Of a DNA stretch of 64,000 bases, positions 28,814 through 37,479 are shown piece after piece. The DNA lies in assembly GCA_046351215.1 (NCBI GenBank), contig JAXLYX010000005.1, forward strand, positions 186,001 to 250,000, read 5' to 3'. The stretch's first letter is position 1, and every line of letters starts with the position of its first letter. The notes beneath the pieces were generated by a model. The model saw only the letters and a program-made list of their open reading frames with translations. It was not told the origin of the DNA and did no database searches. The translations under genes and the position numbers were made by a program. The stretch comes from JAXLYX01 sp046351215 (GTDB taxonomy: Bacteria; Myxococcota_A; Polyangia; Polyangiales; Houyiibacteriaceae).

Positions 28814-29383
28814 GTGATCGCTTTCGTCATCCTCGTCTACTACGCGCTCCCGGCGATGCTCGTGCTCGGCGCGCTCGCGTGCATCGCACGCATCCTCGTG
28901 CGCACAGGGAGACGAGAGCTCGCGGGCGGCCCTCTCGCAGCCCTCGCCGTCTTCGTCGCGCTGTCGGTCCTCTGGTACGCGCTTGCCGGCGCCGAGCTCC
29001 GTGCCGAATGGGTCCACGCGAACCAGGGACCTCGGTTCGTCCTCGTGGGCCCGCCCAAGGCCCTCGCTCGCGGCTACCTCCGCGTCGTCCTCGATCCCGA
29101 CCGCCCCCGACGCGATGACGCCCGCCGCGGGTACGTGTTCCGACTCACCCTGGCTTCGACCGGAGACGCACGGACCATCGTGCCACGCGACGTCTCCATC
29201 GAGGGCGAGCCACGGATCGTGGCGGCGACGATCGGCGGCCGCCGTATCGAGCTCGTCACCTGCGCGATCGCCCAGGGCCCGGTCACCGCGTTCGCGTTCG
29301 CCCCCCCGGGACGATGCCCGACCGTACCCGACGACTGGTGGGCCGACCTCGAGCCACGTTCGCGCGCTCGACCCGGGCCCTGA
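28814..29383 (+). CDS. Hypothetical protein with two N-terminal membrane segments
   Basis: A 189-residue protein starting at GTG 28814. It has two hydrophobic segments (about 2-26, VILVYYALPAMLVLGALACI, and 41-58, LAALAVFVALSVLWYALAG). A soluble domain of about 120 residues follows with a strand-rich pattern (YLRVVLDPDRP, GYVFRLTLASTGD, RRIELVTCAIAQG). I do not recognise a family. It lies just after the tRNA half-repeat, so it may be the first gene of the native chromosome or part of the inserted set. No obvious operon partner is present. Confidence 0.5.
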   Translation: MIAFVILVYYALPAMLVLGALACIARILVRTGRRELAGGPLAALAVFVALSVLWYALAGAELRAEWVHANQGPRFVLVGPPKALARGYLRVVLDPDRPRRDDARRGYVFRLTLASTGDARTIVPRDVSIEGEPRIVAATIGGRRIELVTCAIAQGPVTAFAFAPPGRCPTVPDDWWADLEPRSRARPGP

Positions 29384-29443
29384 AGACTCCTTCGTTCCCA
29401 CGCCCGTCGTACGGCACGCCCCCCCCTCGGCTACCCTCCCCTC

Positions 29444-29896
29444 ATGGCCCGTCCCAAGAGCGCCCGTCGCGATCCCTTCGAGGACGCGTTCCGTGCCCCC
29501 GCGAAGTCGTCTCGCGCGTTGCCGCAGGCGTTCGTGCTCGAGGCCCTCGAATCGCTCGACCCGCGCACGCGGCCGATGTTCGGCTGCCTCTCGGTCTACG
29601 TCGACGATCGGATCGTCTTCATCCTCCGCGAGAAGGGCGGAGGCGATCCGGACGACGGAGTCTGGGTCGGCTTCGAGCCCCAGCACGAGGCCGAGGTGCG
29701 CGCCGCCTTCCCCCGCCTCGAGCCGATCGCGATCTTCGAGGGGCGCGTGTCCGGATGGCTCAAGCTCTCGTCGAAGAGCCCCGAGTTCGAGGAGGACGTC
29801 TTCGCCGCCTGCAAGCTCGTGCGCGCGCGCGACCGACGCATCGGCAAGGTACCGAACGCGAAGAAGCCACGGAAGACGACCAAGAAGGCGAAGTAG
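29444..29896 (+). CDS. Small TfoX-like protein
   Basis: A 150-residue soluble protein, basic at both ends (the tail KPRKTTKKAK may bind nucleic acid). The core TRPMFGCLSVYVDDRIVFILRE, then WVGFEPQHEAEVRAAFP and GWLKLSSKS, resembles the TfoX/Sxy N-terminal or YjbR-type fold found in small proteins of unclear role. I would not assign a competence function. The ATG at 29444 is the first in frame and starts MARPKSARRD. It is a stand-alone gene between the membrane protein and the DUF2202 gene. Confidence 0.55.
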   Translation: MARPKSARRDPFEDAFRAPAKSSRALPQAFVLEALESLDPRTRPMFGCLSVYVDDRIVFILREKGGGDPDDGVWVGFEPQHEAEVRAAFPRLEPIAIFEGRVSGWLKLSSKSPEFEEDVFAACKLVRARDRRIGKVPNAKKPRKTTKKAK

Positions 29897-29959
29897 CCGA
29901 GGCCGCTCTCGAGCGCGGACTTGGCAGTCCCAGCGGCGGGTGCATCTGCACCGACAGCC

Positions 29960-30607
29960 ATGGACCTCACTCGACGAACCCTCCTCGCCAGCGGCCTCGC
30001 GGCCCTCGCGAGCTCGCTACTCGGCCTCCGCGGCGCACGCGCCCAGCCGGCGGTCTCGTCGCAGGCCGACGAGTCCGCCCTCCTCCTCCACCTCCGCGAG
30101 GAGGAGAAGCTCGCGCGCGACGTCTACGATCGGTTCGCCGCGTCCGAGCCACTCTTCGCCACCCTCGCGGACGCCGAGCGGAACCACTTCGAGGCCGTGG
30201 GCCGCCTCCTCTCCACCCGGGGGCTCCACGATCCCGCCCAGAACCGCGCCCCCGGAGCCTTCGAGGATCGGGCGTTCGCGGAGCTCTACACCGCCTTCGT
30301 CGCGCGCGGGACGACCCCGGTCGCGCGGCTCGAGGTCGGCCTCGAGATCGAAGAGCTCGACCTCTCGGACCTCGAGCGCGCGCTCGCCATCGCGACGAGC
30401 CCCGACGTGCGCCGGGTCTTCACGAACCTCGCGCGCGGCTCCCGCAACCACCTCCGTCATTTGCACGCGAGCCTCGCCGCGGCCGGCGGGAGCTACGCCC
30501 CGCGTCACCTGAGCCGCGAGGCCTACGACGCCATCGTCGGGAGCCCGATCGAGCGCGGCGGCGGCGGGGGCGGCGGCTACGGCCGAGGACGCCGCGGCCC
30601 GCCCTGA
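29960..30607 (+). CDS. Tat-secreted ferritin-like DUF2202 protein
   Basis: A 215-residue protein with a twin-arginine-type signal (TRRTLLASGLAALASSLLG, cleaved near ARAQ). The mature part is a four-helix bundle of the DUF2202/ferritin-like type, with EEEKLARDVYDRF, an ExxH in ERNHFEAVGR and a later NHLRHLHASL helix. The Glu/His set suggests a metal site; the family function is unknown. The Tat signal would fit export of a folded metalloprotein. The C terminus is an unusual glycine-rich tail (GGGGGGGYGRGRRGPP). The ATG at 29960 is the start of the Tat signal. Confidence 0.82.
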   Translation: MDLTRRTLLASGLAALASSLLGLRGARAQPAVSSQADESALLLHLREEEKLARDVYDRFAASEPLFATLADAERNHFEAVGRLLSTRGLHDPAQNRAPGAFEDRAFAELYTAFVARGTTPVARLEVGLEIEELDLSDLERALAIATSPDVRRVFTNLARGSRNHLRHLHASLAAAGGSYAPRHLSREAYDAIVGSPIERGGGGGGGYGRGRRGPP

Positions 30608-30777
30608 GAGGGTCGCCCGAAATATCCTCGGTCGGCTCGACGCCCCGGCGCGGCCGTGCGCCGTGTTGCGACTCGTCGAAATACCTTTCGGTATTCCTCC
30701 TCGCCGCGCCTTGCGCAGCGACCACGCCGTGACGCCGATCCTCGGTCGTCTCTTTCGGTCGACCCTCTGAGACCCGC

Positions 30778-31734
30778 TCAGAACCCCGCCACCATGTCCA
30801 CCGCGCTCGCGACCACGTCGTCCGAGCCCCCGGCGTCCGCGTATCGCCGCTTCTCGCCCCTCGCCTCCGCGCGATCGATCTCGGCGTAGATCCCGACGCG
30901 CAGGAGCTTCGTGACGCGGCCGACCTCCGTGAGCGTGCGCTGCACGTTCTCGTTGAGGCGGGCGACGGCGCGGTAGCTCGGGTTCTTCGCGATGCGGGGG
31001 TTCCGCTCGCCGAGCTGGGTGTACCTGCGGATCGCCTCGGTGAAGCGACGGTTCGAGGGATCCATGATCGCGGCCACGCGGCCGAAGAGGTCGGTGAGCG
31101 CGAGCGTCGCCCAGGCCATGCCCTTCACGAGCGTCGGATCGCGCATCGTGCGGAGGAAATCGGCGGCGCTCACGGGCCTCGCCCCGGCGTCCGCGTACTT
31201 CTCGCAGAGGTAGAAGTCCATCGCGATGTGCCGCGACTCGTCCTGGTTGATCTTCTCGATCACCGCGCGCGAGAGCGGATCCTCGAGGTAGTCGTTCACC
31301 GAGCGGAGCAGCGCGACGTCGAGGATCAGCTCGCCGCCCGTGACCATCGCCGAGGCGAACTCGGGCGAGATGCCCTTGATCATCTTGCTCATCTCCCGAA
31401 CGAAGAAGACGAGCGTCGCGTTCGGCGCGTAGATCCGGTAGTCGTGGCGGTTGAAGTGCATCGCGAGGCGGTTCATCGCCTCGGCGTGGCGGACCTCGTC
31501 CTCGTGGAAGGACTCGAAGATCGCCTTCTCGAGCGGATCCGTCGTGTTCCTCGAGAGCTCGAGGAACGCGAGCGCGGCGATGCGCTCGATGAAGACGAGG
31601 TTCGTGAATTGATGGCAGGCCTCGATCTCGTCGAAGCGACCGAGCTCGATCGAGGGCACGGACCAGTCGAAGTCGTCGACGCTCCACTGCCCCGCGCGAC
31701 AGCGCTCGAGCATCCGCGAAAGATTCAGCGCCAC
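30778..31734 (-). CDS. Diiron ferritin-like protein (AurF/N-oxygenase-like)
   Basis: A 318-residue helical protein with two ExxH sets typical of non-haem diiron enzymes. HEDEVRHAEAMNRL comes in the first half and NQDESRHIAMD later, with additional Glu ligands in FIERIAALAFLELS and GGELILD. The order matches AurF/CmlI-type N-oxygenases and related diiron oxygenases rather than ribonucleotide reductase; this is a family-level inference. It is the second gene of an operon with a TetR regulator (16-base gap), so it is probably induced by the regulator's ligand. Start at ATG 31734. Confidence 0.72.
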   Translation of the reverse strand: MALNLSRMLERCRAGQWSVDDFDWSVPSIELGRFDEIEACHQFTNLVFIERIAALAFLELSRNTTDPLEKAIFESFHEDEVRHAEAMNRLAMHFNRHDYRIYAPNATLVFFVREMSKMIKGISPEFASAMVTGGELILDVALLRSVNDYLEDPLSRAVIEKINQDESRHIAMDFYLCEKYADAGARPVSAADFLRTMRDPTLVKGMAWATLALTDLFGRVAAIMDPSNRRFTEAIRRYTQLGERNPRIAKNPSYRAVARLNENVQRTLTEVGRVTKLLRVGIYAEIDRAEARGEKRRYADAGGSDDVVASAVDMVAGF

Positions 31735-31750
31735 GTCCCCCTCCCCCTGA

Positions 31751-32428
31751 CTAGAGCCCTCGGGCCGAGAGCGCCCGATCGATGGCGGTTGCCGTCGCCG
31801 GCACCTCGAGATAGGCGAGCAGCGAACGGAGCAGCTCGCGAAGGAAGACGCGGTCGCTCATCGCGGACGAGCCGACCTCGAGCCGGCTCGCCTCGACGCG
31901 GGCCGAGAGCATCGCCGTCGCCTGACGCAGCGCGAAGTCGATCGCGACCTCCGGCTCGGGATGGCCGATGCGGTCGACGTGGGCCCGGAGCTGCGTGCGC
32001 AGCCGCTCGAGGATCCGTCCGCGGAGCGCGACGAGTCGTTCGGCGTAGAAGGCGTCGGAGAGGGCCTTCGCGTAGCTCGACTGAAGGAGGCGCTGGTTCG
32101 CGTTCGCGAAGAGGACGACCTGCGCGGTGATCTCCGCCGCGAGCGCCACGACACCGAGGGAGCGCGGCGGAGGAGGCAGCGCCTCGAGCATCGCCACGGT
32201 CGAATCGACGAAGCGCGCGAAGGCCTCGCGGAGGAGCCCCTCCTTGTCGCCGAAGCGCCGGTAGATCGAGCCCGGAGAGACGCCCGCCACCGTTGCGACG
32301 TCCGCGACCGTGACCGCGTCGACGCCCCGCTCCCGGAAGAGCGCGAGGGCCGCGTCGAGCAGGGCCTGCTCGGTGCGGCGGCTGCGCTCCTGCCGCGGAA
32401 CGGGACGCATGGGGTGGACGCCGGACAT
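31751..32428 (-). CDS. TetR/AcrR family repressor of diiron gene
   Basis: A 225-residue regulator. Its N-terminal helix-turn-helix region (about 16-65) reads RRTEQALLDAALALFRERG, then VADVATVAGVSPGSIYRRFGDKEGLL, followed by a helical ligand-binding domain. The start at 32428 lies directly beside a 20-base AT-rich inverted repeat. The next gene (diiron protein) follows after 16 bases, so the pair is likely autorepressed from that site. The H-NOX gene reads the other way from the same intergenic region and may be affected too. An alternative start is 32410. Confidence 0.9.
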   Translation of the reverse strand: MSGVHPMRPVPRQERSRRTEQALLDAALALFRERGVDAVTVADVATVAGVSPGSIYRRFGDKEGLLREAFARFVDSTVAMLEALPPPPRSLGVVALAAEITAQVVLFANANQRLLQSSYAKALSDAFYAERLVALRGRILERLRTQLRAHVDRIGHPEPEVAIDFALRQATAMLSARVEASRLEVGSSAMSDRVFLRELLRSLLAYLEVPATATAIDRALSARGL

Positions 32429-32430
32429 GA

Positions 32431-32450
32431 ATGCAAATTACAATTTACAT
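32431..32450. promoter_or_regulatory. AT-rich inverted repeat operator
   Basis: ATGCAAATTACAATTTACAT: arms ATGCAAATT and AATTTACAT match at 8 of 9 positions around AC. It begins 2 bases from the TetR start codon and lies in the divergent region before the H-NOX gene. It is strikingly AT-rich for this genome. Confidence 0.7.
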
Positions 32451-32502
32451 TTCCTGCCGTCCACCCTGGTCACCAAGTAACGCGCGGGCGTACCCTTGGC
32501 GG

Positions 32503-33063
32503 ATGTACGGGATGGTCAACAAGGCCTTCGAAGGCCTCTTCCGCAGTCGGTACGGGGACGAGGTCTGGCACCGCATCCGCGAGGACGCGGGGGTCGCGGA
32601 CGAGCCCTTCCTCTCGATGAAGCCCTACCCCGACGCGATCACCTACGGCCTCGTCGGCTCGGCCGAGAAGATCCTCGGCGTGCCCGGCGCCGAGCTCATG
32701 GATGCGTTCGCGGATCAGTGGATCGAGCACCAGGCCGTCGAGGGCTACGGCGAGCTCCTGCGCTCGGCAGGAAAGACCCTCCCCGAATTCCTGCGCAACC
32801 TCGATCAGCTCCACACGCGCGTGAAGCTCGCGCTGCCCGAGCTCGAGCCTCCTTCGTTCCGGGTGAGCGACGAGACCGAGGACGGTCTCGTGCTCGACTA
32901 CTTCTCCGAGCGTCCGGGGCTCTCCCCGCTCGTCGCCGGGCTCCTGCGCGCGCTCGGCCCCCGCTTCGGCCTCGTGGTCACCTCGACGCATCGGGAAGTG
33001 GAAGGGCCTCCGCGCTGCGTGCGCTTCGACGTCCGCTGGCGGGCGGCCCGGGAGGGCGATTGA
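32503..33063 (+). CDS. H-NOX haem nitric oxide/oxygen sensor
   Basis: A 186-residue stand-alone haem sensor (HNOB domain). Diagnostic residues are all present: N-terminal MYGMVNKAFEGLF, the proximal haem ligand His104 in NLDQLHTRV, and the haem-propionate motif YxSxR (Y133, S135, R137 in YFSERPG). ISMEPYPD-type loops (FLSMKPYPDAITYGLVG) complete the match. Such proteins bind NO, sometimes O2, and control a partner kinase or cyclase. The ATG at 32503 gives the canonical N terminus; an upstream in-frame ATG at 32431 is not used by the family. The next gene, a HNOBA-kinase, overlaps it. Confidence 0.95.
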   Translation: MYGMVNKAFEGLFRSRYGDEVWHRIREDAGVADEPFLSMKPYPDAITYGLVGSAEKILGVPGAELMDAFADQWIEHQAVEGYGELLRSAGKTLPEFLRNLDQLHTRVKLALPELEPPSFRVSDETEDGLVLDYFSERPGLSPLVAGLLRALGPRFGLVVTSTHREVEGPPRCVRFDVRWRAAREGD

Positions 33064-34340
33064 GCGGGGACGCGCCGAAAGACTTCCCGCCGCCCCTCGT
33101 CGAGGAGCTCTTCCCGTTCCACCTCGTGGTGGCGGACGACCTCGCGCTCCGCGCTTCGGGCCCGGGTTTCGCTCGTCTCGGGGCGGACCTCGCACCGGGG
33201 GATCCCCTCGCGACCCGCTTCCGGATCGCGCGACCGCTCGGATGCCGCACGTTCGAGGAGATCGTCGGCCGACCGAGGGACGTCTTCCTCCTCGACTCGA
33301 TCGCGCAGCCCGGGCTCTCGTTCCGTGGACAGTTCGTCCCGGCGCCGGATCGGACGAGCGTGCTCTTCGTCGGGGGCCCCTGGCTCACGCGCCTCGACGA
33401 CTTCGCCCGCTACGGCATCGGCCTCGAGGACATCCCTCCGCACGACGCCACGAGCGACCTCCTCATCCTGCTGCAGATGCAGCAGATGACGATCGAGGAG
33501 GTGAACGAGCTGACGAAGAAGCTCCGCGAGACCGCCGCGACGCTCGACGATCGGAACCGACGGATCGAAGCGGAGATGAAGGCCCGCGACGAGCTCGAGC
33601 ACCGCCTCCGCCACAGCCAGAAGATGGAGGCGATAGGAAGGCTCGCGGGCGGCATCGCCCACGACTTCAACAACGTCCTCATGGCGATCATGGGCTACGC
33701 CACGCTCGCGCAGCTGCGCTCCGACATGAACGACGTGAGGACGGATGCCCTCCGCATCCAGCAGGCGGCCGAGCGTGCCGCCTCGATCACGCACCAGCTC
33801 CTCGCGCTGAGCCGACAGAAGCTGATCCAGCCGACGTCCGTCGATCCCGCGGCCGAGGTCCGCCTGATGGAGCCCCTGCTCCGGCCGATCCTCGGCAAGA
33901 GCATCCGATTCCAGGTCGAGATCGAGCCCGAAACCGGCCCGATCTGGGCCGATCCCTCGAGCGTGCACGAGATCGTGATGAACCTCGTCCTGAACGCGCG
34001 CGACGCCATGCCCGAGGGCGGCGACCTCGAGGTGCGCGTCTCCAAGGTGGAGCGCATGCCCGGCGCGAGCGGCAAGGCCGCCGTCGTCCTCCAGGTGAAG
34101 GACACGGGCATGGGCATGGACGAGGCGACCCGAGCCCGGATCTTCGAGCCCTTCTTCACCACCAAGGAGTTCGGCAAGGGCAACGGCCTCGGGCTCGCGA
34201 GCGTGTACGGGCTCGTGCAACAGGCGGGAGGGACGGTCGAGGTGGAGAGCGCTCCGGGACGCGGCGCGACCTTCCGCGTCTACGTGCCGTCCGGAGTGCC
34301 GACGAATCCTCCGCCCTCGCTCACGGGGCTCCGCGGATGA
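33060..34340 (+). CDS. HNOBA-domain sensor histidine kinase
   Basis: A 426-residue kinase that should be the output partner of the H-NOX protein. The N-terminal HNOBA (H-NOX-associated) domain (about 10-145) shows [32 protein letters not shown] and [15 protein letters not shown] coiled-coil helix ([16 protein letters not shown] onward) links to the dimerisation domain with the phospho-acceptor His201 in GIAHDFNN, then the ATPase domain with [10 protein letters not shown] (N box), [14 protein letters not shown] and GLGLASV. It has no membrane segment and no receiver. The TTG start at 33060 overlaps the H-NOX stop (TTGA). No response regulator is adjacent. Confidence 0.93.
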   Translation: MSGDAPKDFPPPLVEELFPFHLVVADDLALRASGPGFARLGADLAPGDPLATRFRIARPLGCRTFEEIVGRPRDVFLLDSIAQPGLSFRGQFVPAPDRTSVLFVGGPWLTRLDDFARYGIGLEDIPPHDATSDLLILLQMQQMTIEEVNELTKKLRETAATLDDRNRRIEAEMKARDELEHRLRHSQKMEAIGRLAGGIAHDFNNVLMAIMGYATLAQLRSDMNDVRTDALRIQQAAERAASITHQLLALSRQKLIQPTSVDPAAEVRLMEPLLRPILGKSIRFQVEIEPETGPIWADPSSVHEIVMNLVLNARDAMPEGGDLEVRVSKVERMPGASGKAAVVLQVKDTGMGMDEATRARIFEPFFTTKEFGKGNGLGLASVYGLVQQAGGTVEVESAPGRGATFRVYVPSGVPTNPPPSLTGLRG

Positions 34341-34353
34341 GCCACGGGCGTCT

Positions 34354-34857
34354 TCACACGCCCTCGTCGCCGCCGAGGAGCCGTCGCGTCGCGACCTCGG
34401 CCGAGCGGAGGAATTCGGACGTGTCGTATCCGAGGGCTCGGTAGCGCTCGGCCATCACGCCCATGTCGAGCTTGTCCGCGAGCGCGAGGAACGCGGCCTC
34501 CGGGCTCTCGCAGGCCTCGGCCTCGTGGAAGAGGGCGACGAGGTCGGGCCGGTGCGAGAGCCTCCGCTCGATCGCCTCCGACTCGCGGCGCTTCTTCTCC
34601 TCGCGCGGGACCCCGTCGTGCGGGGTCAGATCCCCGACGTCGATCTCGGCGAGGTCGTGGAGCAGCGCCATCGCGAGGAGCTTCCCGCGATCGAGCTCGG
34701 GAGGGGCGAGGAGCAGGCAGGCGAGCGCGACGCCGAAGGTATGCCCGGCGACGCTCTCGGGTCGGTCGATGCCCACACGCTTCCAGCCCTCGCGATCGAC
34801 CTCGCGGAGGCCCGTGGCCCAGAGCAACGTCTCCCGATCCGTCGTTCGCTCGCTCAT
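34354..34857 (-). CDS. HD domain hydrolase (YfbR-like)
   Basis: A 167-residue HD-superfamily metal-dependent phosphohydrolase. The ordered ligands are His in ESVAGHTFGVALA, the HD pair in ALLHDLAEIDVGD, and the C-terminal Asp in ALADKLDMGV. It is most like the 5'-deoxynucleotidase YfbR/HDDC2 group, which removes phosphate from nucleoside monophosphates. The ATG at 34857 was chosen because GGAGGAG lies at a good distance; an ATG at 34887 lacks it. It is convergent with the HNOBA kinase gene and unlikely to be functionally linked. Confidence 0.85.
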   Translation of the reverse strand: MSERTTDRETLLWATGLREVDREGWKRVGIDRPESVAGHTFGVALACLLLAPPELDRGKLLAMALLHDLAEIDVGDLTPHDGVPREEKKRRESEAIERRLSHRPDLVALFHEAEACESPEAAFLALADKLDMGVMAERYRALGYDTSEFLRSAEVATRRLLGGDEGV

Positions 34858-34944
34858 GCGTTCCGGCTCCTCCGCGGATGCTGCCACGGACGAGGCCGTC
34901 CGCCCCGTTGGCGTGCGCTAGGGCGACGACCTAGGCTCTCCCCG

Positions 34945-36174
34945 ATGCCCGGAGGGTGGAAGGCTCTGGCGATGGGTCTCGCGCTCGTCCTCGCGACGAG
35001 CCCCGCGCAGGGCCGCGCCCAGGTGGAGTCGGACCGGCCCGCGTGCGGCGCGCCACGCGAGCCGGACGCCGCCCCGACCGTCTCGATTTGCCGCGACGGC
35101 GAGGGGCTCGCGCTCGAGCCGAGCGGTTTTCCCGCGCGCTCCGCGGACGGCCGGCTCCTCGTCGCCCACGCCGCGACCGAGACCGCGGCCGGCGTGACCC
35201 TCTCCGTGCTCGTCTTCTTCGACGCCGCGACCGGGCACGAGCTCGGTCGCCTCGAGCTCGGCCGCTTCGAGGAGATGCTCGCGCTCGGCCACGGGCACGC
35301 GGCGGCCGAGGAGTCGGCGCACGTCATCGAGGCCCGGGTGGCACGGGCGCTCGCGATCCTCCGTCCGATGGAGGCGGCGCCCGTGCCCTCCGCAGCCGCC
35401 TTCCACGGCGCCTCGCGTCCCTGCCGGGACCTCTCCCCGCGCGAGGCCGCGCGCGAGGCCTGCGCGACGCGCGCTCGGATCGAGGCCGGCGGACACGTCG
35501 TCGAGGCGCGCTTCTCCGAGGGGAGCTACGTCGTGCTCGTCGACGCTCGACGCCTCGCGGCCGAGCGGGCTCCGCGCATCGTGCGCGAGGGTCCGGGCCT
35601 CGCGTGCCGCCATCCGGGCCTGCCGCTCGAAGCGTCCTCGGACGGCGCGGTGGTCGTCCTGCGCTTCGGCTTCCTCGGCGACGACGCGTGCTGGGAGCCG
35701 GGCGACGTCTACCGCGTCCTGCCGCTCAGGCGGGGTCGTCCCGCACGCACCCCGACGCGCGAGCTCCGCCTCGAGCTCGAAGCCCTCCGCCGCGGCCGGC
35801 TCCCCTGGGAGGCGCCCCTCGAAGACGTCCCGAGGCGCGTGCTCCTCGCGCTCCTCGCCGGCCAGCGCGCGGGCCCGCTCGCCGAGGCCCTGTTGACGGG
35901 CGCCGAGCGCGCCCTCGCCCGGGACGAGGCGCCCCTCGCCGAGGCGCTCGCCGCCTCCGCGCGCCTCGTGCGCCCGGACCTGCCGGAGGCCCGCTACGCG
36001 CTCGCCCGCGCGCTCGCCGTCCTCGGACGCCCGTCCGAGGCCGTAGGCGAGCTCCGAGCCCTCTCGCTCGACCGGCACGCCGGACGGCGTTTGCTCGACC
36101 GCGCCCGGTCCGAGGCGGATTTCGCGCCCCTCCGTACGCGCGAGGACGGTCGGGCCCTCCTCGGCGCGCCCTGA
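34945..36174 (+). CDS. Secreted hypothetical protein
   Basis: A 409-residue protein with a signal peptide (residues 1-27, WKALAMGLALVLATSPAQG with likely cleavage near RAQ). The mature part has two regions: a beta-rich N-terminal half containing several cysteines (e.g. ACGAPREP, SICRDGEG, RPCRDLSPREAA) and a helical C-terminal third with a TPR-like pattern (EAPLAEALAASARLVRPDLPEARYALARALAVLG). I do not recognise a family. The ATG at 34945 gives the signal peptide. No operon partner is obvious; the next gene starts after 61 bases on the same strand. Confidence 0.6.
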   Translation: MPGGWKALAMGLALVLATSPAQGRAQVESDRPACGAPREPDAAPTVSICRDGEGLALEPSGFPARSADGRLLVAHAATETAAGVTLSVLVFFDAATGHELGRLELGRFEEMLALGHGHAAAEESAHVIEARVARALAILRPMEAAPVPSAAAFHGASRPCRDLSPREAAREACATRARIEAGGHVVEARFSEGSYVVLVDARRLAAERAPRIVREGPGLACRHPGLPLEASSDGAVVVLRFGFLGDDACWEPGDVYRVLPLRRGRPARTPTRELRLELEALRRGRLPWEAPLEDVPRRVLLALLAGQRAGPLAEALLTGAERALARDEAPLAEALAASARLVRPDLPEARYALARALAVLGRPSEAVGELRALSLDRHAGRRLLDRARSEADFAPLRTREDGRALLGAP

Positions 36175-36235
36175 GTCCGTTCGGCCCCATCCGAGGCGCT
36201 GTTCCCGGGAGCGCGGCCTGGGATAGCATCCCGCC

Positions 36236-37432
36236 ATGACGAACGGACGACGCTTCGACATCGTGGTGTACGGAGCCACCGGCTTCACCGGCGGCCTCGT
36301 GGTGGAATACCTCGCGCAGCACGGCCCCGCGGATCTGAAGTGGGCCATCGCGGGACGCAGCCAGGGCAAGCTCCTCGCCGCGCGCGAGCGAGCGGCCCGG
36401 AAGAATCCGGCCTGCAAGGAGCTGCCGATCCTCTCGGCGAGCGCGGAGGACCGCAAGTCGCTCGACGCGATGGCCAGCGCCACGCGCGTCGTGCTCACGA
36501 CCGTCGGCCCCTACGCGCGCTACGGCGAGGCCCTCGTCGAGGCCTGCGTGCGCGCGGGCACCGACTACGTCGACATCACGGGCGAGCCCGACTTCGTCGA
36601 CCGGATGATCGAGCGCTACGGCGACGAGGCCCGCGAGAAGAAGCTCCGCATCGTGAGCTGCTGCGGCTTCGACAGCGTCCCGCACGACCTCGGCGCGCTC
36701 TTCACGGCCCAGGAGCTGAAGGCGAAGGAGGCGGTCACGATCCGCGGCTTCGTCCGCTCGCGGGCGGAGTTCTCCGGCGGGACGCTCCACTCGGCGATCG
36801 GCGCCATCGTCGATCTCGGCAAGCCCCGCTCGAAGAGAGTCGCGATCGAGAAGGCGCCGCCGAGCAAGGAAGCGAAGTCGAAGCGCAAGGTGCAGGGCCT
36901 CCCGCTCGGCATCTACTTCGAGCCCTCGGTCGACGCGTGGGCGGTCCCCCTCCCGACGATCGATCCCGTCGTCGTGCTCCGCACGGCGCGCGCGCTCGAC
37001 GTCTTCGGCCCGGACTTCCGCTACGGCCACTACGCCGCGGTGAAGCGGCTGCCGACGGTGGTCGGCTCGCTGATCGGCGTCGGCGCTTTCGCGGCCCTCA
37101 CGAAGGTGAAGGCCACGCGCGACATGCTCCTCAAGATCCGCGAGCCCGGCGAGGGCCCGAGCGAGGAGACCCGACGCAAGGCCTGGTTCGAGGTCACGTT
37201 CGTCGGCGAGACCGCGAGCGGCAGGAAGGTGCTGACGCGCGTCTCGGGCGGCGACCCCGGCTACGACGAGACATCGAAGATGATCTCCGAGTCGGCGCTC
37301 TGCCTCGCCTTCGATCGCGAGCGACTGCCCCCGAATTACGGTTGCGTGACCCCCGGCGCCGCGATGGGCGATGCGCTCCGCGAGCGCCTCGTCGCCGCGG
37401 GCATGAAGTTCCAGGTGCTACGCCGCGAGTGA
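36236..37432 (+). CDS. Saccharopine dehydrogenase-like / trans-acting enoyl reductase family protein
   Basis: A 398-residue NAD(P)-binding oxidoreductase. The Rossmann motif VVYGATGFTGGLVVEYLA opens the protein, followed by GRSQGKL, TVGPYARYGEALVEACVRAGTDYVDITGEP and the central CCGFDSVPHDLG. This matches the saccharopine dehydrogenase-like family that includes the mycobacterial trans-acting enoyl reductases acting on polyketide-type lipids. The substrate here is unknown, most likely a lipid. The ATG at 36236 is the only start close to the Rossmann motif. A TetR gene lies convergent after it but seems separate. Confidence 0.85.
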   Translation: MTNGRRFDIVVYGATGFTGGLVVEYLAQHGPADLKWAIAGRSQGKLLAARERAARKNPACKELPILSASAEDRKSLDAMASATRVVLTTVGPYARYGEALVEACVRAGTDYVDITGEPDFVDRMIERYGDEAREKKLRIVSCCGFDSVPHDLGALFTAQELKAKEAVTIRGFVRSRAEFSGGTLHSAIGAIVDLGKPRSKRVAIEKAPPSKEAKSKRKVQGLPLGIYFEPSVDAWAVPLPTIDPVVVLRTARALDVFGPDFRYGHYAAVKRLPTVVGSLIGVGAFAALTKVKATRDMLLKIREPGEGPSEETRRKAWFEVTFVGETASGRKVLTRVSGGDPGYDETSKMISESALCLAFDRERLPPNYGCVTPGAAMGDALRERLVAAGMKFQVLRRE

Positions 37433-37479
37433 CGACGGAGGACGCTCCGAGAGGATGCGTACCGAGGCGGGGGAGAGCG

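Noticed and set aside
28246..29118. Plus-strand open frame running through the G12 tract and tRNA half-repeat
   Set aside because: Arginine-rich, no domain, and it crosses the repeat and overlaps the membrane protein gene at 28814.
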